A stretch of 6,592 nucleotides of DNA from Gemmatimonadaceae bacterium (GTDB lineage Bacteria > Gemmatimonadota > Gemmatimonadetes > Gemmatimonadales > Gemmatimonadaceae). Numbering within the stretch: the first letter of the stretch is position 1; every line of letters begins with the position of its first letter. Below the pieces are notes generated by a model. The model made no database searches. It was not told where the DNA came from and was given only the letters and a program-made list of their open reading frames with translations. Below, one piece after another: positions 5,030-6,592 of the stretch. The stretch covers positions 1 to 6,592 of the forward strand of contig JADGQU010000133.1 of NCBI GenBank assembly GCA_017881545.1, given 5' to 3'. The position numbers and the translations under genes were made by a program.

Positions 5030-6592
5030 ATGAAGATGTGGACAACCTCGAAGCGGAAAGAAGCTACTCAGGACGCCCCGCCCTTTCCGGGTGTGCTGCA
5101 GGCGCTCGACGGCAGCGCCGCGATCGTCGCGATGGAAACAGCGGCAAGCGAAGCAGCCGGAGCGTATCCCATCACTCCGTCCACGCAGATGGGCGAGGGT
5201 TGGGCCGTCGCGGTAGCTGAAGGAAAGCGCAATGTGAACGGCCGGCGACTGCTCTTCTTCGAACCCGAGGGTGAACACGCCGCTGCAGCCGTGACCGCCG
5301 GGATGTCGATGGCCGGCCTCCGCGCGACCAACTTTTCGAGCGGGCAGGGAATCGCCTACATGCACGAGTCGCTCTACGCCGCGGTCGGCAAGCGACTCAC
5401 CTACGTGCTCAACGTCGCCGCGCGGGCGATTACCAAGCATGCGCTCAACGTACACGCCGGCCACGACGACTATCACGCTGTCGACGACACGGGATTCTTC
5501 CAGCTCTTCGCCAAGGACGTCCAGGAGTGCGCCGACCTCAACCTCATCGCCCACCGCGTCGCCGAGCTCTCGCTCAACCCCGGCATCATCGCGCAGGACG
5601 GTTTCCTCACCAGTCACGTGATCGAGCTGCTGCGACTTCCCGAGCGCGATCTCATCAAGAGGTTCCTCGGCGATCCGGCCGACCTGATCGATTCGCCGAC
5701 ACCGGCCCAGCGACTCGTATTCGGGAACAAGCGCCGCCGCATTCCGGAGTCGTTCGATCTCGACTACCCGGCAATGCTCGGCGTGGTGCAGAACCAGGAC
5801 AGCTACGCGCAGGGCGTGGCGGCGCAGCGGCCGTTCTACTTCGACCACATCGCCGACCTCACCGATCGCGCGTTCAATGAATACGCGGCGCTCACGGGAC
5901 GCGAGTATGCGCGGGTGATGGGCTATCGCACCGATGACGCCGAGTGGGTGATCGTTGGCCAGGGCTCCGTCGTCTCGAACGCGGAGGCCGTCGCCGATCA
6001 CCTCCGCTCGACCGGGCTCAAGGTCGGTGTCGTCAACCTCGTGATGTTCCGGCCGTTCCCCGCTGACCTGATCGTCGATCTGCTCGCCGGGAAGAAAGGC
6101 GTGGTGGTGATGGAGCGCACCGATCAGCCACTCGCGGTGGATCCGCCGCTGCTGCGCGAGATTCGCGCGGCGATGTCGAAAGCCGTCGAGAACGGACGCG
6201 TCGCCACCGGCTCGCCGCTCCCCTACGCGGGGGTTCTCCCCATTCGCGGTGAACAGGTGCCCGACTTCTTCAGCGCCTGCTTCGGGCTCGGCAGCCGCGA
6301 TCTGCAGCCGGGCGACATTGTCGCGGCGGTGGACAACATGCTGCCAGGCAAGGCGCGCACGCGGCAGTTCTACCTGGATATCGATTTCGTCCGCGAAGGC
6401 ACGCGGTTGCCGAAGCTTCAGATCTGGCAGGAGAAGTTGCTCGACAGCTATCCGCGGCTCGGCGAGCTCGCTGTCCACTCGGCGGGCGACGTAAATCTTC
6501 TGCCGCAGGGCTCCACGGCGCTGCGCATCCACTCCGTCGGTGGATGGGGCGCAATCACGATGGGAAAGAACCTCGCGATGACCGCCTTCGAG
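5030..6592 (+). CDS. Pyruvate:ferredoxin oxidoreductase, N-terminal 521 residues (domains I, II and start of the gamma domain; runs off the right edge)
   Basis: The frame is open from ATG 5030 to the window end without a stop. Domain I carries YPITPST (46-52), EPEGEHAAAA (78-87), TNFSSGQG (100-107) and VAARAITKHAL (129-139), followed by HAGHDDYHAV. T49, E82 and R132 have the same spacing as Thr31, Glu64 and Arg114, the active-site residues reported for Desulfovibrio africanus PFOR (recalled numbering). NQDSYAQGVAAQRPFYFDHI, beginning near residue 255, matches the PFOR pattern N-P-D-x-Y-x-Q-G-x-E-A-x-x-P-Y-Y. Domain II follows (WVIVGQGSVVSNAEAV, NLVMFRPFP, VVVMERTDQP). At the end, LRIHSVGGWGAITMGKNLA is the start of the gamma (domain III) fold, fused to the alpha part. 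The protein should make acetyl-CoA from pyruvate, CoA and an oxidised acceptor, or run in reverse. Whether the delta and TPP-binding beta parts follow in the same chain, as in ~1,200-residue PFORs, cannot be seen. It lies 2 nt after the RnfB-like gene. Confidence 0.92.
   Translation, partial: MKMWTTSKRKEATQDAPPFPGVLQALDGSAAIVAMETAASEAAGAYPITPSTQMGEGWAVAVAEGKRNVNGRRLLFFEPEGEHAAAAVTAGMSMAGLRATNFSSGQGIAYMHESLYAAVGKRLTYVLNVAARAITKHALNVHAGHDDYHAVDDTGFFQLFAKDVQECADLNLIAHRVAELSLNPGIIAQDGFLTSHVIELLRLPERDLIKRFLGDPADLIDSPTPAQRLVFGNKRRRIPESFDLDYPAMLGVVQNQDSYAQGVAAQRPFYFDHIADLTDRAFNEYAALTGREYARVMGYRTDDAEWVIVGQGSVVSNAEAVADHLRSTGLKVGVVNLVMFRPFPADLIVDLLAGKKGVVVMERTDQPLAVDPPLLREIRAAMSKAVENGRVATGSPLPYAGVLPIRGEQVPDFFSACFGLGSRDLQPGDIVAAVDNMLPGKARTRQFYLDIDFVREGTRLPKLQIWQEKLLDSYPRLGELAVHSAGDVNLLPQGSTALRIHSVGGWGAITMGKNLAMTAFE

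Noticed and set aside
4910..6532. A 540-codon open frame on the minus strand opposite the PFOR gene
   Set aside because: It is the antisense shadow of a GC-rich, strongly conserved PFOR frame. Its translation is rich in Arg, Glu, Ala and His with no recognisable motif, while the plus strand carries clear catalytic motifs throughout.
1..6592. CRISPR arrays, tRNA or rRNA genes, insertion sequences, or a defence or toxin-antitoxin system
   Set aside because: I found no direct-repeat array, no tRNA-like cloverleaf ending, no transposase motif and no terminal inverted repeats. All substantial plus-strand frames belong to the metabolic operon.

Overview
The window is GC-rich bacterial chromosome. 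It carries a tightly packed, plus-strand electron-transfer operon and, at the left edge, the first 43 codons of a divergent gene. The protein types fit Gemmatimonadota, Acidobacteriota or a similar phylum: a putative secreted M1-type peptidase, a Kor subtype with a long beta chain, an RnfB-like protein next to it, and a PFOR whose third domain has the gamma-type GGWGAITMG motif. This placement rests on recalled family patterns and is low confidence.

Layout. Positions 1-129 (minus) are the start of a probable exported M1 aminopeptidase. Positions 130-345 are the divergent intergenic region, which must hold the promoters for both directions. Five plus-strand genes follow with almost no space between them: korA (346-2250), korB (2247-3194), an unrecognised 332-residue protein (3184-4182), an RnfB-like iron-sulfur membrane protein (4188-5027), and a pyruvate:ferredoxin oxidoreductase (from 5030, cut off by the window end). 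The junctions are a 4-nt ATGA overlap, an 11-nt overlap, a 5-nt gap and a 2-nt gap. I see no terminator between them, so they are very probably one transcript.

How the genes work together. KorA/KorB should oxidise 2-oxoglutarate to succinyl-CoA and CO2, and the PFOR should oxidise pyruvate to acetyl-CoA and CO2. Both reactions are reversible in this superfamily and release low-potential electrons through Fe-S clusters. No small soluble ferredoxin gene is visible. The only electron carrier encoded in the visible part is the membrane-anchored RnfB-like protein, which sits between the two enzymes. The simplest inference is that it accepts electrons from one or both oxidoreductases at the membrane. 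No other Rnf subunits are present in the window.

The two points most worth following up are these. First, the RnfB-like protein appears to have lost exactly the four cysteines of one [4Fe-4S] cluster in its last ferredoxin-like domain while keeping the four of the partner cluster. Second, the 332-residue protein is translationally embedded between KorB and the RnfB-like protein and shows no family signature I recognise.
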